Translations under genes and position numbers: made by a program | The notes under the pieces: model-generated | What the model saw: only the letters and a program-made list of their open reading frames with translations | Database searches by the model: none | Told to the model about the DNA's origin: nothing | Part shown: positions 35,256-43,627 of the stretch, one piece after another | How the letters are laid out: each line of letters starts with the position of its first letter | How positions within the stretch are numbered: the first letter of the stretch is position 1 | Source of the DNA: an uncultured Stenotrophomonas sp. | Lineage (GTDB): Bacteria > Pseudomonadota > Gammaproteobacteria > Xanthomonadales > Xanthomonadaceae | Direction: 5' to 3' | Assembly: GCF_945952405.1 (NCBI RefSeq) | Contig: NZ_CAMFIA010000006.1 | Span: 184,605 to 248,604 of the forward strand | DNA: 64,000 bases

Positions 35256-37647
35256 TGGATCGCGCCGCAGCGAGCGCCTGCGCATCCTCATGCTGGAGGA
35301 CAGTGCGCTTGATGCGGAGCTGATCACCGCACAGCTGCAGCGGGCCGGCCTCGATTTCGAAGCCGAGCGCCTGTGGACACGCAATGCGTTCATCGAAGCG
35401 ATCGAGAACCGCGCTTTCGATGTCATCCTGGCCGACCATGTCCTGCCGGGCTTCGATGGCGATGCGGCGCTCGCACTCGCGCGCGAGCGGATTCCGCACA
35501 CGCCCTTCATTTTCGTCTCCGGCACGCTCACCGAAGAGCTGGCGGTGCAGGCACTGACCCGTGGCGCACGCGACTACGTGGTCAAGCAGCGACTGCAGCG
35601 ACTGCCGGATGCGATCCGGCGCGCACGCCAGGAAGCGCGTGAACGCACCCAGCTTGCCCATGCGCAGGCTGCCCTGAACGACAGCCAGGCCCAGCTGCAG
35701 CAGGTCACCGATGCGGTGCCAGCGCTGATCGCCCAGCTCGACCGGACGCACCGCTACCGCTTCGCCAACAAGGCGTTCCTGGACTGGCATGGCGTCAGCC
35801 TGGCCGAGCTGCTCGGCCGCACCGCCCGCGAGGTCAGTGGCATCACCGCATTCGAGCATGCCCTGCCCAGCCTGCAGCAGGTACTGCAGGGCGAGCGCAC
35901 CCGTTTCCAGGTAGAGCTGGTCCATCGCAGCGGCGAATCACGATTCGTGCAGATGGACTGCGTGCCGGAACGCGGTGCCGATGGCGATGTGGTGGGCTAT
36001 ATCTGCCTGGGCAGCGACGTCTCCGTGCTGAAGCAGGCCGAATTGGCCCTGCGCGAGGACAACCAGCTGCTTGAGCAGCAGGTACAGGCGCGCACAGCCG
36101 AACTGCGGGCCAGCAAGCGCCGCCTGCAGGCCATCTTCGAATCCAGCTTCCAGCACCAGGTGCTGCTGGATCCTGCCGGCCAGGTGGTCGATGCCAATGT
36201 GGCATCGTTGGCCGCCGTACTGGCCGACAAGCCCGATGTGATCGGCCAGCGCTATGGGCAGTCGCTCTGGTTCGCGCTCACCGAGGACGTCGGCGCAACC
36301 ATTGACCAGGCCGTCGCCAGCGCCGCGCAGGGCCACGCCTCGTTGCATGCACTGGAACTCGAATTGCCTACCGGCCGGCGCAGCTTCGATTTCTCGTTCC
36401 GCCCGCTGCTGGATGCGGACGGCGTGGTGACCGCCGTGGTATCGGAGGCGGTGGAGACCACGGCCCGCCTGCAGGCCGAGCACGCACTGCGCCAGTCACA
36501 GAAGATCGAGGCCGTGGGCCAGCTCACCGGCGGCATCGCGCACGATTTCAACAACATCCTGACCGTGATCTCCGGCAACGTCGAGCACGCCATGCTGCTC
36601 AGCGAGCGCGCCGGTGAACCGGGTGCGATGGTCGGCCGCGCACTCGACAACGCCCTCAAGGGCGTCGGCCGCGCTGCCAGCCTGACCCAGCGCCTGCTGG
36701 CCTTTGCACGCCGCCAGCCGCTGCGCAGCCAGGCCGCCGATCTCAATGCCCGCCTGCTGGACATGCATGACATGCTGCAGCGCGCATTGGGCGAGCTGGT
36801 GCAGCTGGAGATTCGTGCCGCGGAGGGCATCTGGTGCGTGGAAATCGACATCAGCCAGCTCGAGGCCTCCGTGCTCAACCTGGCGGTCAATGCGCGCGAT
36901 GCCATGCCGCATGGCGGGCGGCTGGTGATCGAAGTCGACAACAGCCACCTCGACCACGACTACGCCGCGCTGTTCCCCGACGCACAGCCTGGCGAGTATG
37001 TGATGCTGCGGGTCCGTGACAACGGCCACGGCATGGATGCAGAGACGCTGGCGCGGGTGTTCGAGCCGTTCTTCACCACCAAGCAGGTCGGCCGTGGCAC
37101 CGGGCTGGGGCTGTCGATGGTGCACGGCTTCGTCAAGCAGTCCGGCGGCCATGTACTGATCGACTCGGTGCCCGGTGTCGGCACCAGCATCACCATGATG
37201 TTCCCGCGTTCCACCCTGGCCCTGCCCTGCGAGGCCAGTGCACCGCAGACCGGGCTGGCCGGTTACTCGCCGCGTGAGGAGACCATCCTGGTGGCCGAGG
37301 ACAATGACGATGTCCGCGCGCACACCGTCGACGCGCTGCGCGCCCTGGGCTACCGCGTCCTGGAGGCGCATGACGGTCCGTCCGCACTGCGCCTGCTGGA
37401 ACGTCCGGATACCACGGTTGATCTACTGTTCTCCGACGTGGTGATGCCGGGCATGTCGGGCTGGGAGCTGGTCCGCGAAGTCCGCGAGCGCTGGCACGGG
37501 GTCGCCGTCCTGTTCACCTCGGGCTACCCCCGCGACCACGACGCCGTGGGCAGCCAGGGTCGGGTCGCCGCGCTGTTGCCGAAACCGTTCACCCGCAGTG
37601 ATCTGGCGCAGGCGGTACGCACCGCGTTGGAGACGGCGGCGCACTGA
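35248..37647 (+). CDS. Hybrid sensor histidine kinase REC-PAS-PAS-HisKA-HATPase-REC
   Basis: ATG at 35248 overlaps the previous gene by eight bases and gives 799 residues. An N-terminal receiver has Asp63 in LADHVLPGFDG. Two PAS domains follow (about 150-270 and 300-415, separated by a coiled coil near QLLEQQVQARTAELRASKRRL split across residues 275-300). Then come HisKA with His432 in GGIAHDFNNILTVI, the ATPase domain with NLAVNARDAMP, DNGHGM and GTGLGLSMVHG, and a C-terminal receiver with Asp730 in LLFSDVVMPGMSGW. The layout would let it integrate the phytochrome output (receiver 1) with another signal (PAS). No DNA-binding output is encoded next to it, so its target is unknown. Confidence 0.93.
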   Translation: MHDGSRRSERLRILMLEDSALDAELITAQLQRAGLDFEAERLWTRNAFIEAIENRAFDVILADHVLPGFDGDAALALARERIPHTPFIFVSGTLTEELAVQALTRGARDYVVKQRLQRLPDAIRRARQEARERTQLAHAQAALNDSQAQLQQVTDAVPALIAQLDRTHRYRFANKAFLDWHGVSLAELLGRTAREVSGITAFEHALPSLQQVLQGERTRFQVELVHRSGESRFVQMDCVPERGADGDVVGYICLGSDVSVLKQAELALREDNQLLEQQVQARTAELRASKRRLQAIFESSFQHQVLLDPAGQVVDANVASLAAVLADKPDVIGQRYGQSLWFALTEDVGATIDQAVASAAQGHASLHALELELPTGRRSFDFSFRPLLDADGVVTAVVSEAVETTARLQAEHALRQSQKIEAVGQLTGGIAHDFNNILTVISGNVEHAMLLSERAGEPGAMVGRALDNALKGVGRAASLTQRLLAFARRQPLRSQAADLNARLLDMHDMLQRALGELVQLEIRAAEGIWCVEIDISQLEASVLNLAVNARDAMPHGGRLVIEVDNSHLDHDYAALFPDAQPGEYVMLRVRDNGHGMDAETLARVFEPFFTTKQVGRGTGLGLSMVHGFVKQSGGHVLIDSVPGVGTSITMMFPRSTLALPCEASAPQTGLAGYSPREETILVAEDNDDVRAHTVDALRALGYRVLEAHDGPSALRLLERPDTTVDLLFSDVVMPGMSGWELVREVRERWHGVAVLFTSGYPRDHDAVGSQGRVAALLPKPFTRSDLAQAVRTALETAAH

Positions 37648-37649
37648 GT

Positions 37650-38324
37650 TCAGCCCGCCGGATCGCGCCCCCCTGCTGCGATCCGGTGGATGTCCGCGCA
37701 CTCGACCGTGGCGGGCGGGTGCTCCCTGCCGGCCAGCGCAATCATCGCCTGGCCCAGCACCAGGTTGCTGACCACCAGCGCGGGCGTGATCGCTTCCGCC
37801 AGCGCCATCAACGGCGCCCCACCCCAGTACAACGGTTTCAGCAGGCCATGGCGCGTGCCGGTACCCACAACCGGGCGCACACCTCCGGGGCGCAGCATTA
37901 CCGTGCGCACCGGCAGTGACTGCAGCGCCTGCTCGGTTTCGCCCTTGATCCGCAGCGGCATCAGCCGGCTGCGCGCATCGGCGCCGGCACCTGACACATA
38001 CAGGAAGCAGCCCTGCGGATTGGCCGCAGCCCAGGCGCGCGCAACGGCAAGCGTGGTATCCAGGGTGACCCGGCGGTACTCGGCCTCGGCCGTCCCCAAC
38101 GGCGGCGCGCCCGCGCAGTAGAAGCAGGCATCGAAGCCTGCCAATGGCTCGGGCTGCTCATCCAGATCCAGAAAGTCAGGCACCACGCGCTCGCTACCGG
38201 CCCCAATGAGGCTGCCACGGCGCCTGACCAGCGCGGTCAACCCGGCCACCCGCTCCGAACGCTGGCAGGCCAGTGCCACCCCCTGCCCCACCAACCCGGC
38301 AGCACCGGTCAGCAACACCTGCAT
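37650..38324 (-). CDS. NAD(P)-binding SDR/epimerase-like protein, third gene of the sigma-factor operon
   Basis: ATG at 38324 with AGAGGCGG upstream begins MQVLLTGAAGLVGQG, giving 224 residues. The fold is that of atypical SDRs such as NAD(P)H-binding HTATIP2/YbjT-like proteins: TGAAGLVGQ at the N-terminus, CAGAPPLG near 75, YVSGAGA near 105, then a K-G-E-T-E in place of the classical YxxxK. The role is unknown. It follows the sigma/anti-sigma pair on the same strand (31 bp gap), so it is a likely target or accessory of that regulon. Confidence 0.8.
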   Translation of the reverse strand: MQVLLTGAAGLVGQGVALACQRSERVAGLTALVRRRGSLIGAGSERVVPDFLDLDEQPEPLAGFDACFYCAGAPPLGTAEAEYRRVTLDTTLAVARAWAAANPQGCFLYVSGAGADARSRLMPLRIKGETEQALQSLPVRTVMLRPGGVRPVVGTGTRHGLLKPLYWGGAPLMALAEAITPALVVSNLVLGQAMIALAGREHPPATVECADIHRIAAGGRDPAG

Positions 38325-38355
38325 TGAACCGCCTCTGGCCATGGCCATCTCCGCG

Positions 38356-39036
38356 CTAGAGCTTGACGAAGCGCTGGATCTTCCGCGCCAGCCAGCCACT
38401 GAACACCAGCGGCGCATCCAGTGCCGACACGCAGATGCAGGGCACGCCGGGTGCGGTGACGGGCTGGTGTTCGACGTCCTCGTCCAGATCGGCCACATCG
38501 CCTGGCGCGAACTGGCCCAGCGCGTCGTTGTATGCGCCGCGCAGGATCTGGGTCAGTTCGCTGCGGCCATGGCTGTGCATGGGCAGGCACTTGCCCGGAG
38601 CGATCTTCAGCATGATCAGCGATGGCATCTGTTCGGCGCGGATGCAGTGCACCCCGGGCGCCATCCAGCGCCAGCGCAGGCCAGCGAGCGACGCGCCAAA
38701 GTAGGGATGCAGCGACAGCGGCAGATGATCGGAATCAGACTCCGGCCGCTCCGGCCGGGCGATACGCACCGGCGCTGCCACGCTGATCGGCGGCTCGGTA
38801 CCCAGCCGCTCCAGCATCGCCGCCCGCAAGCTTTCCCGCCGAGCGTCAGCCTCGACCGCCGCGGGCTGGGTCTGTTCCAGCAGCACCGAACCGATCGCCT
38901 CGGCATCGCGCAGCCGCTGGCGGCAATGCGGGCACTGCTCCAGGTGGGCGCCTGCCACGATGCTCAGCGGCGCGGGCAGCGCGCCGGCCGCGTAGCTCAA
39001 CAGCGTGGATTCGTGCAGGTGGTGGTGCGGATTCAC
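38356..39036 (-). CDS. chrR: ChrR-type zinc anti-sigma factor with cupin domain
   Basis: This 226-residue protein has exactly the metal ligands of Rhodobacter sphaeroides ChrR as I recall them: His6, His31, Cys35 and Cys38 for the zinc anti-sigma domain (HLEQCPHC), followed by a C-terminal cupin with His154, His156, Glu160 and His190 (MHSHGRSE, then 30 residues to His). ChrR holds its sigma factor inactive until singlet oxygen or organic peroxide triggers release, the cupin domain being needed for the response. The start overlaps the sigma gene stop by four bases. Confidence 0.93.
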   Translation of the reverse strand: MNPHHHLHESTLLSYAAGALPAPLSIVAGAHLEQCPHCRQRLRDAEAIGSVLLEQTQPAAVEADARRESLRAAMLERLGTEPPISVAAPVRIARPERPESDSDHLPLSLHPYFGASLAGLRWRWMAPGVHCIRAEQMPSLIMLKIAPGKCLPMHSHGRSELTQILRGAYNDALGQFAPGDVADLDEDVEHQPVTAPGVPCICVSALDAPLVFSGWLARKIQRFVKL

Positions 39037-39656
39037 GGTACACCTCCCACCTTCGACTGCAGTTGCAGGAAGGCGCGCCGCAGGTGTGACTTGACCGTAC
39101 CCAGCGGCATGCCCAGGGCCTGGGCGATCTCACCGTGGCTCTTGGCCTCGAAATAGGACATGCGCACCAGCCGCGCCTGCACCGCCGGAAGCTCGTTGAT
39201 GCGCTGGCGCAATCGTGCCTGGTCGGCGAACTGTTCGGCGCTGCTGCGCTCCCCCACGTCCGCGGTGGCAGCCTCTTCCACCGCCGCCTGCACCAGCATC
39301 CAGCTCCGCTCGCGCCGCACCCGGTCGATGTGCAGGTTGCGCGCAATGCGATACAGCCACGTGCTCAGCGCGCCCTGTGCCGGGTCGTACTCGCAGGCAC
39401 GCAGCCAAAGCCGCAGCAGGCACTCCTGCGCCAGGTCCTCGGCAACTGCATCCTGCGCGCCAAGGCCACGCAGGTACACGCACAAGCGCGGCATGAAGTG
39501 GTCATAGATGCGCATGAAGCAATCGCGGTCACGCAACCGCGCCACCCCGTCCATGTCACCGGACCAGTTCTTCGGCTCGCTGCTCGGCTGCTGTGAACTG
39601 GACACGATGCGTGCGCTGTCGAAGTTGAAGGCGGGGCTGGCGGCGTCAGGGTACAT
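39033..39656 (-). CDS. rpoE: ECF sigma factor of the RpoE/ChrR (singlet oxygen) type
   Basis: With ATG at 39656 the protein has 207 residues; ATG at 39554 would cut into the conserved N-terminal NWSGDMDGVARLRDRDCF and is less likely. Region 2 reads FMRIYDHFMPRLCVYLRGLG, then EDLAQECLLRLWLRACEYDP and STWLYRIARNLHIDRVRRE. Region 4 has QARLVRMSYFEAKSHGEIAQ and GMPLGTVKSHLRRAFLQLQ. It is the partner of ChrR and, by family precedent, drives its own operon and lipid-modification and repair genes when singlet oxygen forms. The downstream desaturase operon at 40634 is the obvious target, but I could not confirm a shared promoter motif. Confidence 0.93.
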   Translation of the reverse strand: MYPDAASPAFNFDSARIVSSSQQPSSEPKNWSGDMDGVARLRDRDCFMRIYDHFMPRLCVYLRGLGAQDAVAEDLAQECLLRLWLRACEYDPAQGALSTWLYRIARNLHIDRVRRERSWMLVQAAVEEAATADVGERSSAEQFADQARLRQRINELPAVQARLVRMSYFEAKSHGEIAQALGMPLGTVKSHLRRAFLQLQSKVGGVP

Positions 39657-39786
39657 CTGCGTTCGCGGCGGGCACGTGAAGGTCTGTCCTCTGTACGCGC
39701 GACGACGGCGATTGGATGCAGCGGCTGCGTGCATCCAGGCGGGCGCCGCTGACGTATGCCCGTAGCCCTCCCTGCGGATGACGATC

Positions 39787-40554
39787 ATGCGAACCCTCTG
39801 GCTGCTGCTGTGCCTGCCCCATGCCGCCTGCGCGGCGCCCTGGCTGCACTTCGAGGGCGTTGCCAGCACCGGGCAAGGCACCGTTGCCTACCGCGAAGCG
39901 CACTGGCAACAGGCAGCCGAAGACGGCGCCGAGCGCTGGGTGCTGTACCAGTGTGCGGACGGCCGCCCCTTCGCCCGCAAGCATCTGCCGGCAACCTCGC
40001 TTGCGCAGGCGCGCGGGTATGCGCTGGAGGATGCGCGCAGCGGCCAGCAGGCGGACATCGCGGTCTCTGCCGCCGGCGTACTGATCAGCTGGAAGGAGGA
40101 CGCCGCCTCCGCCCGCCGGCAACGCCGCCTGGCACTGCCCGCCGACGCGGTGATCGACGCCGGCTTTGACGCCGCGGTACGCCGGCACTGGCCGGCGCTG
40201 ATGCGCGGCGAACGCCTCTCGCTGCCATTCCTGGTGCCGGGCCGGCAGCGCTACTACCCGGTCCAGGTTCGCCGGATCGGGCCAGTGCGCTGGCAGGGCA
40301 CCGCTGCCCAGCAGATCCAGGTCACCCTCGACACCTGGTATGGCGGCATCGCGCCCCGCCTGCAGCTGGTCTATGCCGATGCGGACCGCCGGCTCCTGCA
40401 GTTCGAAGGCACCAGCAATCTCCGCGATGCGCGCGGCACCTATCCACAGGTGGTGGTGCGCTTCAGCTCGGCACCCCGCAGCGGCACGGCCGCGGAGTGG
40501 CAGCAGGCGTGGCGCCAACCGCTCGTCGCCTCGTGCGGCGTGACGCCCGGGTGA
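39787..40554 (+). CDS. Exported protein of unknown function
   Basis: ATG at 39787 (or 39778, three codons earlier) gives about 255 residues. A short signal peptide (RTLWLLLCLPHAACA) precedes a mature protein starting APWLHFEG. No lipobox remains after processing and no catalytic motif is evident; the sequence alternates beta strands (YPVQVRRIGPVRWQG, QIQVTLDTWYGG, LLQFEGTSNLRD), compatible with a periplasmic beta-barrel or lipid-binding fold such as DUF3108. It is divergent from the sigma factor and followed, 79 bp later, by the desaturase gene. It is a candidate lipid-stress protein. Confidence 0.8.
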   Translation: MRTLWLLLCLPHAACAAPWLHFEGVASTGQGTVAYREAHWQQAAEDGAERWVLYQCADGRPFARKHLPATSLAQARGYALEDARSGQQADIAVSAAGVLISWKEDAASARRQRRLALPADAVIDAGFDAAVRRHWPALMRGERLSLPFLVPGRQRYYPVQVRRIGPVRWQGTAAQQIQVTLDTWYGGIAPRLQLVYADADRRLLQFEGTSNLRDARGTYPQVVVRFSSAPRSGTAAEWQQAWRQPLVASCGVTPG

Positions 40555-40633
40555 AAGCACTTTTCTCCTGTCCTGCGCATCCATCGTGCATCGTCGCGCG
40601 TAAAGGAATACACAACTTCCGTCGGGAACCCTC

Positions 40634-41584
40634 ATGGCCTCTGCAGCGCCCGTCCCAAACCGTCGCTGGCGATTGCTGCGAACCGTGCGCCGTTGGGTCG
40701 ACACCGGCAGCGCCGCAGAAGGCGCTGCGGGAACGCCCGGCCGCATCGACTGGCTGCGCGCGGTTCCGTTTGCCCTGATGCATGTCGCTTGCCTTGCAGT
40801 GATCTGGGTGGGGGCCTCATGGACCGCCGTGATCGTTGCCGCCACGCTCTACGCGCTGCGCATGTTCGCCATCACCGCGTTCTACCATCGCTACTTCTCG
40901 CACCGCACCTTCCAGGCGTCGCGTCCGGTGCAGTTCGTATTCGCCGTGATCGGCGCCTCCAGCGTGCAACGTGGCCCACTGTGGTGGGCGGCCCACCACC
41001 GCCACCACCATCGCCATGCCGACCAGCCGCTGGACCCGCATTCGCCCCGCGAGGGTGGCTTCTGGCGCAGCCACATGGGTTGGTTCCTGACCCGCGAAGC
41101 CTTCGCCACCGACCTGTCGCGGGTACCGGACCTGGCGCGCTTCCCGGAGCTGCGCTGGCTGGACCGCTTCGACACCGTGGTCCCGGTGCTGCTGGCCGCG
41201 GCGCTGTATGCACTGGGCGCTGCCCTGCAGCGCTGGGCACCCGGCCTGCACACCACCGGCCCGCAGCTGCTGGTGTGGGGCTTCTTCATCTCCACGGTGG
41301 TGCTGTTCCACGCCACGGTGACCATCAATTCGCTGGCGCACCGCTTCGGCGGGCGCCGCTTCGAGACCCGCGATGACAGCAGGAACAACCTCTGGCTGGC
41401 GTTGCTGACCTTCGGCGAGGGCTGGCACAACAACCACCACTTCTTCCCCGGCACTGTCCGCCAGGGGTTCCGCTGGTGGGAGCTGGACCTGACCTGGTAC
41501 GGCTTGCGGCTGATGGCGGCACTCGGCCTGGTCTGGGGGCTCAAGCCCATTCCCGCGTGGGTGCTGGCCAAGGCGAGGGACTGA
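40634..41584 (+). CDS. Membrane fatty acid desaturase, head of lipid-modification operon
   Basis: This 316-residue integral membrane di-iron desaturase has all three histidine boxes: HRYFSH near 85, HHRHHH near 121 and WHNNHH near 264. These ligate two irons and sit between membrane helices (LRMFAITAFYHRY, LFHATVTINSLAHRFGG). It probably introduces a double bond into an acyl chain attached to phospholipid or CoA using oxygen and electrons from a reductase. The FAD protein starts two bases after its stop. With the two methyltransferases downstream it recalls the Ufa-type furan fatty acid route of R. sphaeroides, where methylation and desaturation precede ring formation. Confidence 0.9.
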   Translation: MASAAPVPNRRWRLLRTVRRWVDTGSAAEGAAGTPGRIDWLRAVPFALMHVACLAVIWVGASWTAVIVAATLYALRMFAITAFYHRYFSHRTFQASRPVQFVFAVIGASSVQRGPLWWAAHHRHHHRHADQPLDPHSPREGGFWRSHMGWFLTREAFATDLSRVPDLARFPELRWLDRFDTVVPVLLAAALYALGAALQRWAPGLHTTGPQLLVWGFFISTVVLFHATVTINSLAHRFGGRRFETRDDSRNNLWLALLTFGEGWHNNHHFFPGTVRQGFRWWELDLTWYGLRLMAALGLVWGLKPIPAWVLAKARD

Positions 41585-41585
41585 C

Positions 41586-42863
41586 ATGCGCATCGCGATC
41601 ATCGGCGCAGGCATTGCCGGCCTGGCCAGCGCCTGGTGGCTGGACGGCGAACACGATGTCACCCTGTTCGAAGCCAACGATTACCTGGGTGGCCATACCC
41701 ACACCCATGACGTGGAGGTGGATGGCCAGCCTATGGCGGTGGACACCGGCTTCATCGTCTTCAATCCACTGCACTACCCGTTGCTGAGTGCCCTGTTCGA
41801 CCAGCTGGGGGTGGCTTCCCAGGCCACCACGATGAGCTTCTCGATGCACAGCGAGCGCAGCGGCGTGGAGTACAACGCAACGTCGCTGGACGGCCTGTTC
41901 TGCCAGCGTCGCAACCTGGTGTCTCCGCGCTTCTGGGGGATGCTGGCCGACCTGCGCCGCTTTTACCGGGATGCACCGCGGCTGCTGGCAGAAGACGAAG
42001 GCCCCACCCTTGGGCAGTACCTGCGCAGCCAGGACTATGGCGAGGCCTTCATCCACGAGCATCTGCTGCCAATGGCCTCGGCGCTGTGGTCGTCCCCCAG
42101 CGCCACGGTGATGGACTTCCCGGCCCGCTACCTGGCCCAGTTCATGGCCAACCACCAGATGCTGCAGGTGACCGGGCGCGCACCGTGGCGAGTGGTGCGC
42201 GGCGGATCGGCACGCTATGTCGAAGCGCTGCGCGCCCGCTGGCAGGTGCGGGAGCGCCTGCGCTGCCCGGTGCTGTCGGTGGAGCGCACGCCGTGGGGCG
42301 CCCGCGTGCACAGCGCCACGGGCATCGAGGACTTCGATGAAGTAATCCTGGCCTGCCACAGCGACCAGGCGCTGGCGCTGCTGCAGGACGCCGACCCGAA
42401 CGAGCGCGACGTGCTGGGGGCCATCCGCTACCAGGCCAACGAAGTCGTGCTGCACACCGACGCCAGCCTGCTGCCGCGCAACCGCAAGGCATGGGCAGCG
42501 TGGAACGCCCATGTGCCACGCGACCCTGCCGCGCCATGCACGGTGAGCTACTGCATGAACCTGCTGCAGGGGCTGCCGGGCGACACACCGGTGGTGGTGA
42601 CCCTCAACCGCAGCGAGGCGATCGATCCCGGCAAGGTGCTGCGTACGCTGCGTTATGCCCACCCGGTACACGATCACGCCGCGCTGCGCGCCCAGCAACG
42701 CTGGGCCGAGCTGCAAGGCCGCCGCCACACCTGGTTCGCCGGTGCCTACTGGGGCTGGGGCTTCCATGAAGATGGCATCCGCAGCGCGCGCCGCGTGGTG
42801 GATGCACTGCAGGCCCGCGCACCGCACCCACGGATGGCGCGTACCGGCGAGGAGGCCGCATGA
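41586..42863 (+). CDS. FAD-dependent oxidoreductase (amine-oxidase/phytoene-desaturase-like)
   Basis: This 425-residue protein begins MRIAIIGAGIAGLASAWWL, a clear FAD Rossmann motif, with VTLFEANDYLGGHTHT carrying the second nucleotide-binding strand and conserved AVDTGFIVFN. The ending TWFAGAYWGWGFHEDGIRSA is typical of the flavin monoamine oxidase-like family that accompanies DUF1365 and cyclopropane synthases in many bacteria. It may oxidise or saturate a modified acyl chain. It overlaps the DUF1365 gene by four bases. Confidence 0.9.
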   Translation: MRIAIIGAGIAGLASAWWLDGEHDVTLFEANDYLGGHTHTHDVEVDGQPMAVDTGFIVFNPLHYPLLSALFDQLGVASQATTMSFSMHSERSGVEYNATSLDGLFCQRRNLVSPRFWGMLADLRRFYRDAPRLLAEDEGPTLGQYLRSQDYGEAFIHEHLLPMASALWSSPSATVMDFPARYLAQFMANHQMLQVTGRAPWRVVRGGSARYVEALRARWQVRERLRCPVLSVERTPWGARVHSATGIEDFDEVILACHSDQALALLQDADPNERDVLGAIRYQANEVVLHTDASLLPRNRKAWAAWNAHVPRDPAAPCTVSYCMNLLQGLPGDTPVVVTLNRSEAIDPGKVLRTLRYAHPVHDHAALRAQQRWAELQGRRHTWFAGAYWGWGFHEDGIRSARRVVDALQARAPHPRMARTGEEAA

Positions 42864-43627
42864 GCGCCAGTGCGCTCTACTTCGGCCAGGTGATGCACCG
42901 TCGGCACCAGCCGCATCCGCATGCGTTCCGCTATCGCATCGCGCAGCTGCTGCTCGACCTGGATGAGCTCGACACGGTATTCACCGGCCGCTGGCTGTGG
43001 TCGATCAACCGCCGCAACCTGGCCGAGTTCCGCCGCAGTGACTACTTCGGTGACGCCACGCGGTCGTTGGCCGATGCGGTACGCGACCATGCTGCGGCCA
43101 CTCTCGGCTACCGGCCGATGGGGCCGGTCCGTCTGCTGACCCACCTGCGCTTCGCCGGACACGTCTTCAATCCGGTCAGCTTCTACTACTGCTACCAGCA
43201 GGATGGCGTCACCCTGGAGTGCATCGTCGCCGACATCACCAACACCCCCTGGAAGGAACGGCACGCCTACGTACTGCCTGTCGCCACGGCCCTGCATGAC
43301 GGCACCTCGCTGCGCTGGACCTTCGACAAGTGCTTCCATGTCTCGCCGTTCATGCCCATGGATTGCCGCTACGACTGGCGCTTCAGCGTGCCCGGCGAGG
43401 CCCTCCGCGTGCACATGCAGGTCTGGCGCAACGGCCAGCGCCAGTTCGATGCGACCCAGGCCATGCAGCGGCGTGTTCTGGACGGCCGTGGGCTGGCCCG
43501 GGTGCTGGCCTGCTATCCGTTGATGTCCACCCAGGTGGTGGCGGCCATTCATTGGCACGCGCTGCGCCTGTGGCTGAAGCGCAATCCGGTCCACGACCAC
43601 CCTTCCCTTGCCGAGAAACCGCGATGA
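42860..43627 (+). CDS. DUF1365 protein
   Basis: This 255-residue protein of the DUF1365 family has LYFGQVMHRRHQPHPHAFRYRI at the start, LLTHLRFAGHVFNPVSFYYCY in the middle and WKERHAYVLPV. His and Tyr residues in HVFNPVSFYYC are invariant in the family, as far as I remember. Function is unknown, but the gene is nearly always found with the flavoprotein upstream and the cyclopropane-synthase-like gene downstream, as here, and is induced by light or singlet oxygen in several bacteria. Four-base overlaps at both ends indicate tight coupling. Confidence 0.9.
   Translation: MSASALYFGQVMHRRHQPHPHAFRYRIAQLLLDLDELDTVFTGRWLWSINRRNLAEFRRSDYFGDATRSLADAVRDHAAATLGYRPMGPVRLLTHLRFAGHVFNPVSFYYCYQQDGVTLECIVADITNTPWKERHAYVLPVATALHDGTSLRWTFDKCFHVSPFMPMDCRYDWRFSVPGEALRVHMQVWRNGQRQFDATQAMQRRVLDGRGLARVLACYPLMSTQVVAAIHWHALRLWLKRNPVHDHPSLAEKPR

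Noticed and set aside
39752-40605. Shared ECF promoter (TCATCC or GCATCC, 17 bases, then a -10) before the sigma gene and the desaturase
   Set aside because: The -35-like halves and spacing agree at 39776-39781 (minus) and 40577-40582 (plus), but the downstream hexamers (CATACG and GTAAAG) do not, so the match is not convincing.
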